DNA of 64,000 bases, from positions 1-64,000 of the forward strand of contig CALXMF010000002.1 of assembly GCA_944389415.1 (NCBI GenBank). The letters run 5' to 3'. Origin of the DNA: an uncultured Spirochaetota bacterium (lineage in GTDB: Bacteria > Spirochaetota > Spirochaetia > Treponematales > Treponemataceae). This document shows positions 54,459 through 62,670 of this stretch, piece after piece. The number at the start of each line of letters is the position of its first letter. Position 1 is the first letter of the stretch. The translations under genes were made by a program, and so were the position numbers. Below the pieces are notes generated by a model that saw only the letters and a list, made by a program, of their open reading frames with translations, did not search any database and had not been told where the DNA came from.

Positions 54459-56330
54459 CTACACGCCCAGTCTGTTAATCACCGTATCCAGCAGCTCATC
54501 CATTACAGATACAAAACGCGCCGCCGCATTATATCCATGCTGAAACTTAATAATATCAGCCAGCTCTTCATCTATATTAACACCGGAAACAGATTCTCTC
54601 AGATTACGAAGATCGCCCATAATGGCATTCTGCTGCGCAAGCATATTCTGAGCCTGCTCGCCTTTAAGTCCAATATTAGTAACTGATTCCGCAAAATAAT
54701 CATCAAATGTACGAGAACGGCCAATCATTACCGGTGTGTTACGCAGAGACGCAATCTGACTGGCAGCGGAACTGTCTCCCGGCTCCACAAATCCGCCCGC
54801 ATTTGGATACGCTGCTGCAACAGATAACACATCATTGCGGATAGAATTATTCACCGCGATATACGCCGCCGGATTCAGTACAGGAGAAACTGCATACTGA
54901 GCACCGGCAAGACGCTGAACGGCGTTTGCCTGATTAAAATCATAGGCGTTTTCAGCACCGCTGCCAGCGAGAATACCAGCATACCCTGCAAGAAAGTGCC
55001 CAGAATCTTCCACATGACGGATAACAAAATCAGGATTAGCAGTATCAGCAGCTGTTGTCGCTTTAAGAACCAGATTATTATTTCTGTCCAGATATGCTTT
55101 TACCTCACCGTCAGAATCATTGATACGGTTGATAACAGTTTCAACTGTATCAGTTGGATAATACGGCACATCAATAGTACCGCTCTTACCGGCTATAGTA
55201 ATGGTACCCTGCAAACCAGTCTGCTCCGTAGCGGCGAGCTGGTTTGTTCCAGTCATACGGAATATATATGAAGAATCCAGTTCTCCGTCACCGTTGCGGT
55301 CATAGTTGCCGTATGCGTTCGCAACAAACTGCTGCTGTACAAAAAAGTCCTGTCCAGTAACACCGTTCGCACCAGATGCATTACGGTGAATGTCATTCAC
55401 CATATCGGCAAAATTCATCGTCATCGTGTTCAGACTCTGCATCTCGTTACGGACATCAACATCACGCAGCTCAATCAGAGCACCCAGGGAACCGCCTGCT
55501 ATCTGGGCGGTCTCTTGTGTATCTGCCCAGACAACTTCATTAAATGTATTATTATCAGTCGGCGACACCACTGCAAACTGGCGGAATTTATTACCCTGCA
55601 CCAGAATATGACCATCAATATGAACCATAAATTCATCAGCATCGCGGCGATCTGTAGAAACATTTACCAGACCGGCAATTTTATCAACAAGCAAATCACG
55701 CCGGTCTAGCAAATCATTCGGATTATCCCCCATCGCCTCAACTTTGACAATCTCTTCATTTATCTGAGCAATTTGCCGCGCGTAGTCATTCACTTGCCGC
55801 ACTGTAGCATCTATATCGCCGTTAAGCAGCGTAGCAACACCGTTCAAAGACGCATAACGCTGCCGTATAGAACCAGTTAAAGTATCACCGCGGGTTACAA
55901 TAGCCTGCCGTGCCGCTTGAGAATCAGGATATACAGACAGCTCCTGCCATGCCTGCCAGAACTTATCCATATTAGAACGTACCGAAATATCTGCCGGCTC
56001 ATTGTAAATCTGTTCCAGCATTACATAATATTTCTCACGTGTACTCCAGTATGTCTCCTGGTGTGCCTGTGCTGCGATACGCGAATCAAGCAGCTCATCA
56101 CGCACACGGGTAACATCCTGCACCGTCATCCCCTGTCCAACCTGTCCGGGTGTTCCCGCGCGTGACAGATCAGGGCGATACAGCGGATCAAACGCCCGCA
56201 TCTGAACACGCTGACGCGAATATCCTTCTGTATCGGCATTGGAAACATTATGACCAGCGGTATTAATCGCAGTTGTATGCGCCATTAAACTGCGCTTGCC
56301 CATTTCAATTCCGGCAAAAGATGAAGCCAT
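54459..56330 (-). CDS. flgK: flagellar hook-associated protein FlgK
   Basis: First hook-associated protein (HAP1). The 623 residues begin FAGIEMGKRSLMAHTTAINTAGHNVSNADTEGYSRQRV, the conserved FlgK start. They end IDEELADIIKFQHGYNAAARFVSVMDELLDTVINRLGV, the conserved C-terminal helix. AGGAG precedes the ATG. It follows the FlgN-like gene by 10 bases. Confidence 0.97.
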   Translation of the reverse strand: MASSFAGIEMGKRSLMAHTTAINTAGHNVSNADTEGYSRQRVQMRAFDPLYRPDLSRAGTPGQVGQGMTVQDVTRVRDELLDSRIAAQAHQETYWSTREKYYVMLEQIYNEPADISVRSNMDKFWQAWQELSVYPDSQAARQAIVTRGDTLTGSIRQRYASLNGVATLLNGDIDATVRQVNDYARQIAQINEEIVKVEAMGDNPNDLLDRRDLLVDKIAGLVNVSTDRRDADEFMVHIDGHILVQGNKFRQFAVVSPTDNNTFNEVVWADTQETAQIAGGSLGALIELRDVDVRNEMQSLNTMTMNFADMVNDIHRNASGANGVTGQDFFVQQQFVANAYGNYDRNGDGELDSSYIFRMTGTNQLAATEQTGLQGTITIAGKSGTIDVPYYPTDTVETVINRINDSDGEVKAYLDRNNNLVLKATTAADTANPDFVIRHVEDSGHFLAGYAGILAGSGAENAYDFNQANAVQRLAGAQYAVSPVLNPAAYIAVNNSIRNDVLSVAAAYPNAGGFVEPGDSSAASQIASLRNTPVMIGRSRTFDDYFAESVTNIGLKGEQAQNMLAQQNAIMGDLRNLRESVSGVNIDEELADIIKFQHGYNAAARFVSVMDELLDTVINRLGV

Positions 56331-56340
56331 ATTCTATCTC

Positions 56341-56838
56341 CTATATTACTGCGTCAAGAACCAGACATTCCGGACGGGATTTTACTACTGAACCTTTATT
56401 AGAATATACCGTATTGCGGCGTTCGGGAATAACTTTATCAAAAATTCCCTGCAAAAATTCACGCGCAACACGAATATACGCGTTCAGGGATTCATTTTCT
56501 ATTTTTGATTTAGACAGTTTGCTGCGTACTTCTGAAAATATCTTCAGAATTGCGTTGCGGTTCGGCTCGCTCAAAGAACGCACCGCGATAAATATATCAC
56601 CATCGCAGTCTTCCTGACCACTTAACGCGGCGCACGACGAGATACGGGTATGTTCCAGTTCGCAAAATGTTTCAGCAAGATTACCCAGACGATACAGAAT
56701 ATTATCCAAATCGGCCCACTGCTTTTCAGTCACAGAAACACGAACCTGCCTCTGGGCAGAAAGAATTTCATCAAGCAAAGCACTCTGAGCACCAAGTGTC
56801 CGGTACAGCGTCAACGCAGCTGTTTTTTTATCCATCAT
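56341..56838 (-). CDS. FlgN-like flagellar chaperone
   Basis: About 165 residues, mostly helical, with MMDKKTAALTLYRTLGAQSALLDEILSAQRQVRVSVTEKQWADLDNIL; this fits the FlgN family of export chaperones for FlgK and FlgL. The open frame runs upstream to 56928, but that extension overlaps a sigma-28-like promoter (56904–56930). I therefore use the ATG at 56838 (a second ATG follows it), with GGAG upstream. Position directly before flgK supports the call; sequence similarity to FlgN is weak. Confidence 0.75.
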   Translation of the reverse strand: MMDKKTAALTLYRTLGAQSALLDEILSAQRQVRVSVTEKQWADLDNILYRLGNLAETFCELEHTRISSCAALSGQEDCDGDIFIAVRSLSEPNRNAILKIFSEVRSKLSKSKIENESLNAYIRVAREFLQGIFDKVIPERRNTVYSNKGSVVKSRPECLVLDAVI

Positions 56839-56903
56839 TCTATACTTACTCCACACTAAAATCTGCGCATACACAGATGATAAAATACTAATACTCTTTT
56901 TGA

Positions 56904-56930
56904 TTATCGGCAGATTGCGTAAAGCCATTA
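56904..56930 (-). promoter_or_regulatory. sigma-28 (FliA)-type promoter of the flgN-flgK-flgL-fliW-csrA operon
   Basis: On the minus strand TAATGGCT (56930–56923), an 11-base gap, then GCCGATAA (56911–56904). The -10 element is an exact match to the FliA consensus GCCGATAA with correct spacing. The -35 element (consensus TAAAGTTT) matches at 5 of 8. Confidence 0.7.
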
Positions 56931-56954
56931 CCGAAAAGAAATGGATATAAAAAC

Positions 56955-56979
56955 AAAAAAACCGCCCTCAAAAGGCGGT
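56955..56979 (-). terminator. terminator after the first tRNA-Lys gene (minus strand)
   Basis: ACCGCC (56961–56966) and GGCGGT (56974–56979) form a 6-bp GC-rich stem with a 7-nt loop. On the minus strand it is followed by a T run. Confidence 0.7.
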
Positions 56980-56987
56980 CATCACAT

Positions 56988-57059
56988 GAGCCATGCAGGG
57001 ATCGAACCTGCGACCCACAGATTAAGAGTCTGTTGCTCTACCAGCTGAGCTAATGGCCC
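56988..57059 (-). tRNA. tRNA-Lys (anticodon CTT), copy 1
   Basis: Cloverleaf on the minus strand. The acceptor GGGCCAT pairs with ATGGCTC. There is a D-arm AGCTCAGCTGGTAGAGC, an anticodon stem-loop with CTT, and a T-arm containing GGTTCGATCCC. No CCA is encoded. Identical in sequence to the copy at 57099–57170. Confidence 0.95.
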
Positions 57060-57070
57060 AAAAACATATA

Positions 57071-57098
57071 AAAAAAAAGAACCGTTTCAAACGGCTCT
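57071..57098 (-). terminator. terminator between the two tRNA-Lys copies
   Basis: A 9-bp stem (57078–57087 with 57090–57098, with one G·U pair in the minus-strand RNA) is followed by eight T residues. It implies that the second copy is transcribed as a separate unit or through partial read-through. Confidence 0.55.
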
Positions 57099-57170
57099 GA
57101 GCCATGCAGGGATCGAACCTGCGACCCACAGATTAAGAGTCTGTTGCTCTACCAGCTGAGCTAATGGCCC
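57099..57170 (-). tRNA. tRNA-Lys (anticodon CTT), copy 2
   Basis: Same 72-base cloverleaf as copy 1, base for base by reading; anticodon CTT. Lies 9 bases from tRNA-Arg, so the four tRNA genes may share an upstream promoter. Confidence 0.95.
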
Positions 57171-57179
57171 ATGTTTTCT

Positions 57180-57252
57180 GCGTCCGACACGGCTCGAACG
57201 TGCGACCTACGGATTCGAAGTCCGTTGCTCTATCCAACTGAGCTACGAACGC
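57180..57252 (-). tRNA. tRNA-Arg (anticodon TCG)
   Basis: Minus strand cloverleaf. The acceptor GCGTTCG pairs with CGGACGC, and the D-arm is AGCTCAGTTGGATAGAGC. The anticodon loop CTTCGAA gives TCG, and the T-arm contains CGTTCGAGCC. Decodes CGA, probably wobbling to other CGN codons. Confidence 0.94.
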
Positions 57253-57278
57253 ATGTACGTCTATAGTCTGACGCTTTG

Positions 57279-57351
57279 GGTGCCTGGTGGGTTTCGAACC
57301 CACGACAGCCAGATCCACAATCTGGTGCTCTACCCCTGAACTACAGGCACC
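57279..57351 (-). tRNA. tRNA-His (anticodon GTG)
   Basis: Minus strand cloverleaf with the extra G-1 opposite C73 that marks tRNA-His. The acceptor GTGCCTG pairs with CAGGCAC, the anticodon loop TTGTGGA gives GTG, and the T-arm contains GGGTTCGAAACCC. Confidence 0.95.
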
Positions 57352-57476
57352 ATATAATCGATGAAAAAGAATATATCACAGCAAGACAAAACAGTCAATC
57401 AGCTTTTGAACTTTTTAACAAAAAAAACGCTTTTCCATTCCTGCCTGCTGCTATTCCTTCCAAACTGATGCACACA

Positions 57477-60400
57477 TCAACTGCGCACGGGTTCTTCTGG
57501 TAGACAATCAGCTAAAGTTTGCAACAAAAAACTGATATCCATTGGCTTTGCAACATGAGCATTCATACCCGCATCCAGAGAAGCCTTTATATCATCCTCA
57601 AAAGCATTGGCACTCATTGCGATAATCGGAATCGTCTTGGCATCCGGCTTATCAGACTGACGCACAGCCTGCGCAGCTTCAAGACCATTCATAACCGGCA
57701 TCTGAATATCAACAAGAATAAAATCAAAATAATTATCAGGCTGCTGTTCAAAATGCTCAAGCAGCTCCCGTCCATTCCATGCACCATCTACGATAAAACC
57801 ATAGGTTTCAAGCAGCGTCTGCACAATTTCATGATTAAGCTCATTGTCTTCGGCAAATAGAACTTTACAGCCAGCAAACTTATCACTGCAGATACATTCC
57901 GATTGCAGAGTATTCTGCTGCTGTACCGTATAATTCACCGGTATTGAAAAATAAAATTCAGATCCTTCTCCAACAGTACTGCAAACCTCCAGATTACCGT
58001 TCATCATTTCGACAAGATTTTTACAGATACTCAATCCAAGGCCAGTCCCCGCTTTACCATAATTATGAGTATCGTGCCCCTGCTCAAACGCATTAAAAAT
58101 AACCTTAATATTTTCCGGCTTTATTCCGCAGCCCGTATCCTTTACTTTGAACGTATAAATAGAACTGCTGTCGCACTGCACGTTCTCTGTGACCGTTAAT
58201 CGCACAGAACCATTATTGTCGGTAAATTTAATCGCATTATTCAGTAAATTACCAATTATTTCGCGCAGACGCACCGCGTCTATCTGCACCATGCTGTGCA
58301 CAATCTTATTATCAAAAAACAATTGTATCTTTTTTGAATCTGCTTCAAAACGGAACTCATCAATAATATCGATAAGCAGCTGACTTAAATCAGAAGGAAC
58401 ATACTCAAGCCGCATTTTTCCGCTTTCAATCTTAGACATATCAAGAACATCATTTACCAGCAGTTTCAAATGCCGCATAGAACGGGACATTTTTTCCAAA
58501 CAGTCTGTAACACGTTCCTGATCCCCGATATTCAGACGGAGTATCTCAATCATACCAACGATGGCGTTCATCGGCGTTCGTATCTCATGACTCATCTTTG
58601 ATAAAAACAGCGATTTTGCCTTACTTGTTTTCTCCGTAATCTCAAGACGCATCTCTGTTTCTTTCAGCTGCTGCTCACCGGTAATATCAATAAACGTCAG
58701 CTGAACAATTTTGCCTTCATTATCAAGATTAATCTCATCAATAGAACACTGCAGCGTAATCTGTGTGCCATCACCCAGTGTAACGATAATTTCTTTTTTA
58801 TCAGCTCCCGATACATTATTTGCAGACCGGACAAATTCACCCAATTCAGACAGCGCCGCCCTTTTGTTTCCGCCTGTCTCAGCGGCAAATATCGCCGACC
58901 CAATATCTTCCTGAGAAGCATGCAGAATATTCATCGCTTCTTTATTGATACTGAGTATTTTATGATGATACAGCTCAAACTGTATAATACCGCATACAGC
59001 AGTATTATATAGAACATTATATAAAGTCTGATATTGCCGGCGTTCCTGATCAATAAGCATCAAAGACTCTTTTTCTTTTGTCACATCCACAAATGTGCTC
59101 TGAATAAGAATCTTGCCTTCAGCAGATACAACTACTTTTGCATATCCACGCACCCAGCCAATCGAACCATCAACACGCTCTACACGATGCTCAAACGCGA
59201 CACCCTCGCCAACTTCTTTCAGAGCAAGCATCTGCTGTATAACAACCTGAACTTCATCCCCGCTTGAAACCTCACTCAGAGTCTGCTTTTTCTGCTCACG
59301 GAATTCTTCCAGGTTTTTAAAACCGAGCATATGGATGGCTTCTTCATTTGCGTGATAACAGCGCAGAGTGTTATCAGATTTTTCATACTGCACAATACCG
59401 CACACAAGGTTCTGATACAACACATCATATTGCGCCTTTTCACGCAGAATATGTTCTTCAGAATTCTTAATCGCCGATATATCAAGTACAGTACAGTACA
59501 AACAGACTTTCTCATCTTCCAGCAGCATAATCGCCTGAATCGATATCCAGATATACTCTCCATTTTTACATACCATACGGCATGTATGATTAACTATCGG
59601 ATTATCAGTACTCGCATTCACCACCGCGTAGTTAAGCGCGCGCCGGTCTTTCTGAAAAATCAGCTTATCAAATCGGTTCTGAAACTGCTGCTGTATCTCA
59701 TCTTCTGTATATCCAATAAGCGAATAAAATCCCTTATTCGCGTAATCAATCACCAGCCGCGTATCAAACGTAAGATGCAGTACTCCGCCGGGAACACTAT
59801 CTATTAGTGTATCAATCTGCAGCTGAGCCGCCCGCAGCTGCTTAGTAACATCAAACAGCGTAACCAGAATACCGTGCACCTGATTATTAGAGAGAAAATA
59901 CGGCCTGATACGGATAAGCCAGATACAGTCATCAGCATCAGTGATACACTTTTCTATCACAACACCGTCATCAAACACTTTTTCAACATCATGAATGAAT
60001 CCGGAATACGAATACATAAAATTAATCTGATTGATAGGCCTGCCTATATCGGTAAGCAGCAGATTAGTTTTTTTCAGCATAAGAGGCGTTATTTTTCTGA
60101 TTTCCATATTCTGATCGATATACAACGCCCCTATTTCTGCATTATTCAAAAGATTATCAAAATCCGCATTCGCAGTAGTCAATTCAGTAATCTTGTTCTG
60201 ATACTCAGCATTTAATGTATACAGTTCCTCATTGACCGAACTCATTTCTTCATTTGTACTTTGCAGTTCCTCGTTAGAAGCTAAAAGCTCCTCATTAGCG
60301 GACTGCAATTCTTCATTACGCCGCTCAGCCTCAATAAAGAACTGCTTTAGCTGCATCTTCGCACGGCGCAGCTCTTCTTCAAGCATATTTATGTGCTTAT

Positions 60401-62327
60401 CCCGGATTTTATCAAGACACACCGGTTCGTTCTGATCCTTTCCAGATTGAACAGAAGAATCAGTGTCAGCATCTATACGGATAAGAAAATAGTTCTGTTT
60501 GTCTACCGCCAGCCGCTGAATCCGCAGTTCCAGTATTTCGCCTGGATAATCCGCAAGACTGGAAATACACTGCGTATATGAAGACTCCCCATCTCCTGCC
60601 AGTTCTGTAATAAAGAAAGAAATAATACTAACCAGATCTTTTGGAAAAAACTTATCCAGTGAATCACTAAACGGCCCATCCTGAATACGCACACATTTGC
60701 CGCCGCCTTCAATCACCTGAACAACCGTGTTGACGGAATTAACAATAATAGACGGCCCGGCAAACGCTGCAAACAATTTTGGAATAATTTCCGCCGAAAA
60801 TCCATTTCCTTGCTGATATTTCCCAACAGATAAAGACAGCAGGTATCGCGAATCATGTAATTCTTCTCTTTCCGACGGGGAAACCGCTAAGCTGTTGTTA
60901 ATCGTCAGTACCTCAGTTTGCGTCCGCTTTCTGAAGATTTTCCACTTACGGTCAACAATATCAAATGTATGCTCAATAGGACCAAGGCTTTCGGAACTGC
61001 CAAGAAACAAGAAGCCGTTATCACAAAGCATCTGCTGAAACACAGATAGTACCGCATTCTGTTTTTCCTGCTTAATATAAATAAGCATATTGCGGCAGCT
61101 GATCAGATCCAGATTAGAAAACGGCGGATCGGTCAAAATATTGTGCCGGGCAAAAATCACCATCCGGCGAACATTCTCATTAATTACAAAGCCGTTTTCT
61201 ACCGCGGTAAAATATTTTTCTATAAAGAGAGGAGAAACAGGCTTGAGAGACTGAGAACTGTATACACCTTTCTGCGCAAACGCAATAGACTCATTATCAA
61301 GATCAGTCGCAAAGACTTTTACCTCAACTGCTTTCTGTATGTTTTCCATACATTCAAGCAGAGAAATCACAAGAGAATATGCTTCTTCACCGGTGGAACA
61401 GGCAACGCACCATATACGCAGCTGACGTCCGGCAGCGTGTGCGGATAAAATAAGAGACGGCAATACTTCTTTTTGCAGCACCGTGAACGCCGCTCCGTCT
61501 CTAAAGAAAGAGGTAACACCAACAAGCAGCGTCTTGCACAACATTTTTTTTTCTTCCTGATTACTGCGGAAAAATTCCACATATTCATGTACAGACGACA
61601 GCTTATTCATCGCAATCCGCTGCTCAATCCGCCTGACTACGGTATGCGCCTTATAGGCGGTAAAATCAATACCGCTAAACTGATTCAGCTCTGACAAAAT
61701 CTGCTGATAGTTACTCATCTGCAAAAACTCAGTCAGCAATTCTTCATTTTTCAGATAATACTGCACCGGATTATTCACATAACTTGCAATCGCAGCTCCA
61801 ATCTGAGCCAGAGGCAGCTGCACATCGGCAAGCTCTGCCGTAATTACCTGCTGCGGCATTGACGGATACTGTGCTTCTGACGGGTCCTGCACGATTACAA
61901 AACCACCGGCTTTTTTTACCGCGGATGCGCCGATTGCGCCATCAGAACCGCTGCCAGTTAAAATCACCGCGCCAATACCGCCGCCAGTATCACTGGCAAG
62001 AGATTCCAGAAACTGATTTATCGGGGTATATTTCTCTTCCGCTGAATCAGCATCTTCAAGACATATCTGTCCGCCGCGCAGCACCATAATTTTATCAGGA
62101 ACATTCAGATAAATATGATTTTTTTCGGGTACAAGACCATCACTTACCAGTTGCACAGGCAGCGGCGTAACGTTCTGCAGGATTTTGTCCATCATGGTTT
62201 CTGTGTTTGGCAGAAGATGCTGCACCACAAAAAATACTACATCAGAATCAAGAGGCATATTGGCAAACAGTGTCTGAAGAGCCTCTACACCGCCAGCAGA
62301 AGTTCCAATTCCTACATATATACTCAT
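57477..62327 (-). CDS. CheB–CheR–PAS–histidine kinase–receiver fusion
   Basis: 1616 residues. Order: CheB methylesterase (1–190) with the triad S10 (GTSAGG), H37 (VQHL) and D129 (GSGSDG). A CheR methyltransferase (about 195–475) follows, with [13 protein letters not shown] and [11 protein letters not shown]. Next is a coiled coil of [19 protein letters not shown] repeats (about 640–720), then several PAS domains to about 1225. A histidine kinase has phospho-acceptor H1247 ([13 protein letters not shown]) and N and G boxes ([15 protein letters not shown]). A C-terminal receiver has D1540 (LVDIQMP). CheB-CheR-PAS fusions are known and act on sensory systems; adding a complete hybrid kinase gives sensing, methylation and phosphotransfer in one chain. 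GGAG lies about 10 bases before the ATG. No chemoreceptor gene is adjacent. Confidence 0.92.
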   Translation of the reverse strand: MSIYVGIGTSAGGVEALQTLFANMPLDSDVVFFVVQHLLPNTETMMDKILQNVTPLPVQLVSDGLVPEKNHIYLNVPDKIMVLRGGQICLEDADSAEEKYTPINQFLESLASDTGGGIGAVILTGSGSDGAIGASAVKKAGGFVIVQDPSEAQYPSMPQQVITAELADVQLPLAQIGAAIASYVNNPVQYYLKNEELLTEFLQMSNYQQILSELNQFSGIDFTAYKAHTVVRRIEQRIAMNKLSSVHEYVEFFRSNQEEKKMLCKTLLVGVTSFFRDGAAFTVLQKEVLPSLILSAHAAGRQLRIWCVACSTGEEAYSLVISLLECMENIQKAVEVKVFATDLDNESIAFAQKGVYSSQSLKPVSPLFIEKYFTAVENGFVINENVRRMVIFARHNILTDPPFSNLDLISCRNMLIYIKQEKQNAVLSVFQQMLCDNGFLFLGSSESLGPIEHTFDIVDRKWKIFRKRTQTEVLTINNSLAVSPSEREELHDSRYLLSLSVGKYQQGNGFSAEIIPKLFAAFAGPSIIVNSVNTVVQVIEGGGKCVRIQDGPFSDSLDKFFPKDLVSIISFFITELAGDGESSYTQCISSLADYPGEILELRIQRLAVDKQNYFLIRIDADTDSSVQSGKDQNEPVCLDKIRDKHINMLEEELRRAKMQLKQFFIEAERRNEELQSANEELLASNEELQSTNEEMSSVNEELYTLNAEYQNKITELTTANADFDNLLNNAEIGALYIDQNMEIRKITPLMLKKTNLLLTDIGRPINQINFMYSYSGFIHDVEKVFDDGVVIEKCITDADDCIWLIRIRPYFLSNNQVHGILVTLFDVTKQLRAAQLQIDTLIDSVPGGVLHLTFDTRLVIDYANKGFYSLIGYTEDEIQQQFQNRFDKLIFQKDRRALNYAVVNASTDNPIVNHTCRMVCKNGEYIWISIQAIMLLEDEKVCLYCTVLDISAIKNSEEHILREKAQYDVLYQNLVCGIVQYEKSDNTLRCYHANEEAIHMLGFKNLEEFREQKKQTLSEVSSGDEVQVVIQQMLALKEVGEGVAFEHRVERVDGSIGWVRGYAKVVVSAEGKILIQSTFVDVTKEKESLMLIDQERRQYQTLYNVLYNTAVCGIIQFELYHHKILSINKEAMNILHASQEDIGSAIFAAETGGNKRAALSELGEFVRSANNVSGADKKEIIVTLGDGTQITLQCSIDEINLDNEGKIVQLTFIDITGEQQLKETEMRLEITEKTSKAKSLFLSKMSHEIRTPMNAIVGMIEILRLNIGDQERVTDCLEKMSRSMRHLKLLVNDVLDMSKIESGKMRLEYVPSDLSQLLIDIIDEFRFEADSKKIQLFFDNKIVHSMVQIDAVRLREIIGNLLNNAIKFTDNNGSVRLTVTENVQCDSSSIYTFKVKDTGCGIKPENIKVIFNAFEQGHDTHNYGKAGTGLGLSICKNLVEMMNGNLEVCSTVGEGSEFYFSIPVNYTVQQQNTLQSECICSDKFAGCKVLFAEDNELNHEIVQTLLETYGFIVDGAWNGRELLEHFEQQPDNYFDFILVDIQMPVMNGLEAAQAVRQSDKPDAKTIPIIAMSANAFEDDIKASLDAGMNAHVAKPMDISFLLQTLADCLPEEPVRS

Positions 62328-62563
62328 CGCTGCAACACTCCACAGTTATATACCATATTTGCTGATACCTTACGGCATAGCTATACAGCTCCAAAATATC
62401 CAAACAAGAACAACTACACACTAGAATAATATTTTAATAAATGCTGTATATAACATATCATGTATTACCGGCAGTTTCAAGACTTTGATGAATAAGTATA
62501 TATTATTATTAGTTATAAAAAATTGATATTTTTTACATTGACTTGATAAACAGGGAGAAAAAC
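62328..62563. other. AT-rich spacer upstream of the CheB–CheR fusion gene
   Basis: No gene is seen. A weak minus-strand promoter for the fusion gene is possible: TTGAAA at 62480–62475, a 17-base gap, then TATGTT at 62457–62452. The right half (62490–62560) is very AT-rich. Confidence 0.35.
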
Positions 62564-62588
62564 AAAAGGAAGCCGCAGCTTCCTTTTT
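62564..62588. terminator. hairpin terminator left of the CRISPR array
   Basis: AAAAGGAAGC (62564–62573) and its reverse complement (62578–62587) form a perfect 10-bp stem with a CGCA loop. Runs of A and T flank it, so it can work in both directions. For minus-strand transcripts it ends the structured RNA described at 62564–62670. Confidence 0.8.
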
Positions 62589-62670
62589 CATCTTAACTCA
62601 TTTATATCCCGTTCAAAGAGATATAAACGCATTTTGCGAGTGCATAAGCACCTTATTAGCAGGTTGACAA
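62564..62670 (-). ncRNA. structured RNA at the array edge, candidate tracrRNA
   Basis: Read on the minus strand from 62670: a segment TTGTCAACCTGCTAAT that can pair with the first 13 bases of the CRISPR repeat (about 12 pairs, three single-base bulges), then AAGG. Three consecutive hairpins follow: 62651–62640 (GTGC/GCAC), 62638–62628 (CGCA/TGCG) and 62627–62601 (8-bp stem). The terminator at 62588–62564 closes it. Anti-repeat, then AAGG, then nexus-like hairpins and a terminator is the tracrRNA layout of type II systems. Weak points: the pairing is short and bulged, and no promoter is evident on this strand; it would have to lie inside the array. Confidence 0.4.

Noticed and set aside
62563-62574. 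CAAAAGGAAGC as an anti-repeat to the middle of the CRISPR repeat
   Set aside because: The resemblance is about 10 of 13 bases and is explained by the terminator stem; it lacks pairing to the repeat 5' end.
62664-62669. Perfect TTGACA just before the first CRISPR repeat, as a leader promoter on the plus strand
   Set aside because: At 16–18 bases downstream the repeat reads around GTTTCC, with no -10 box; the repeat-internal TATAAT is too far away.
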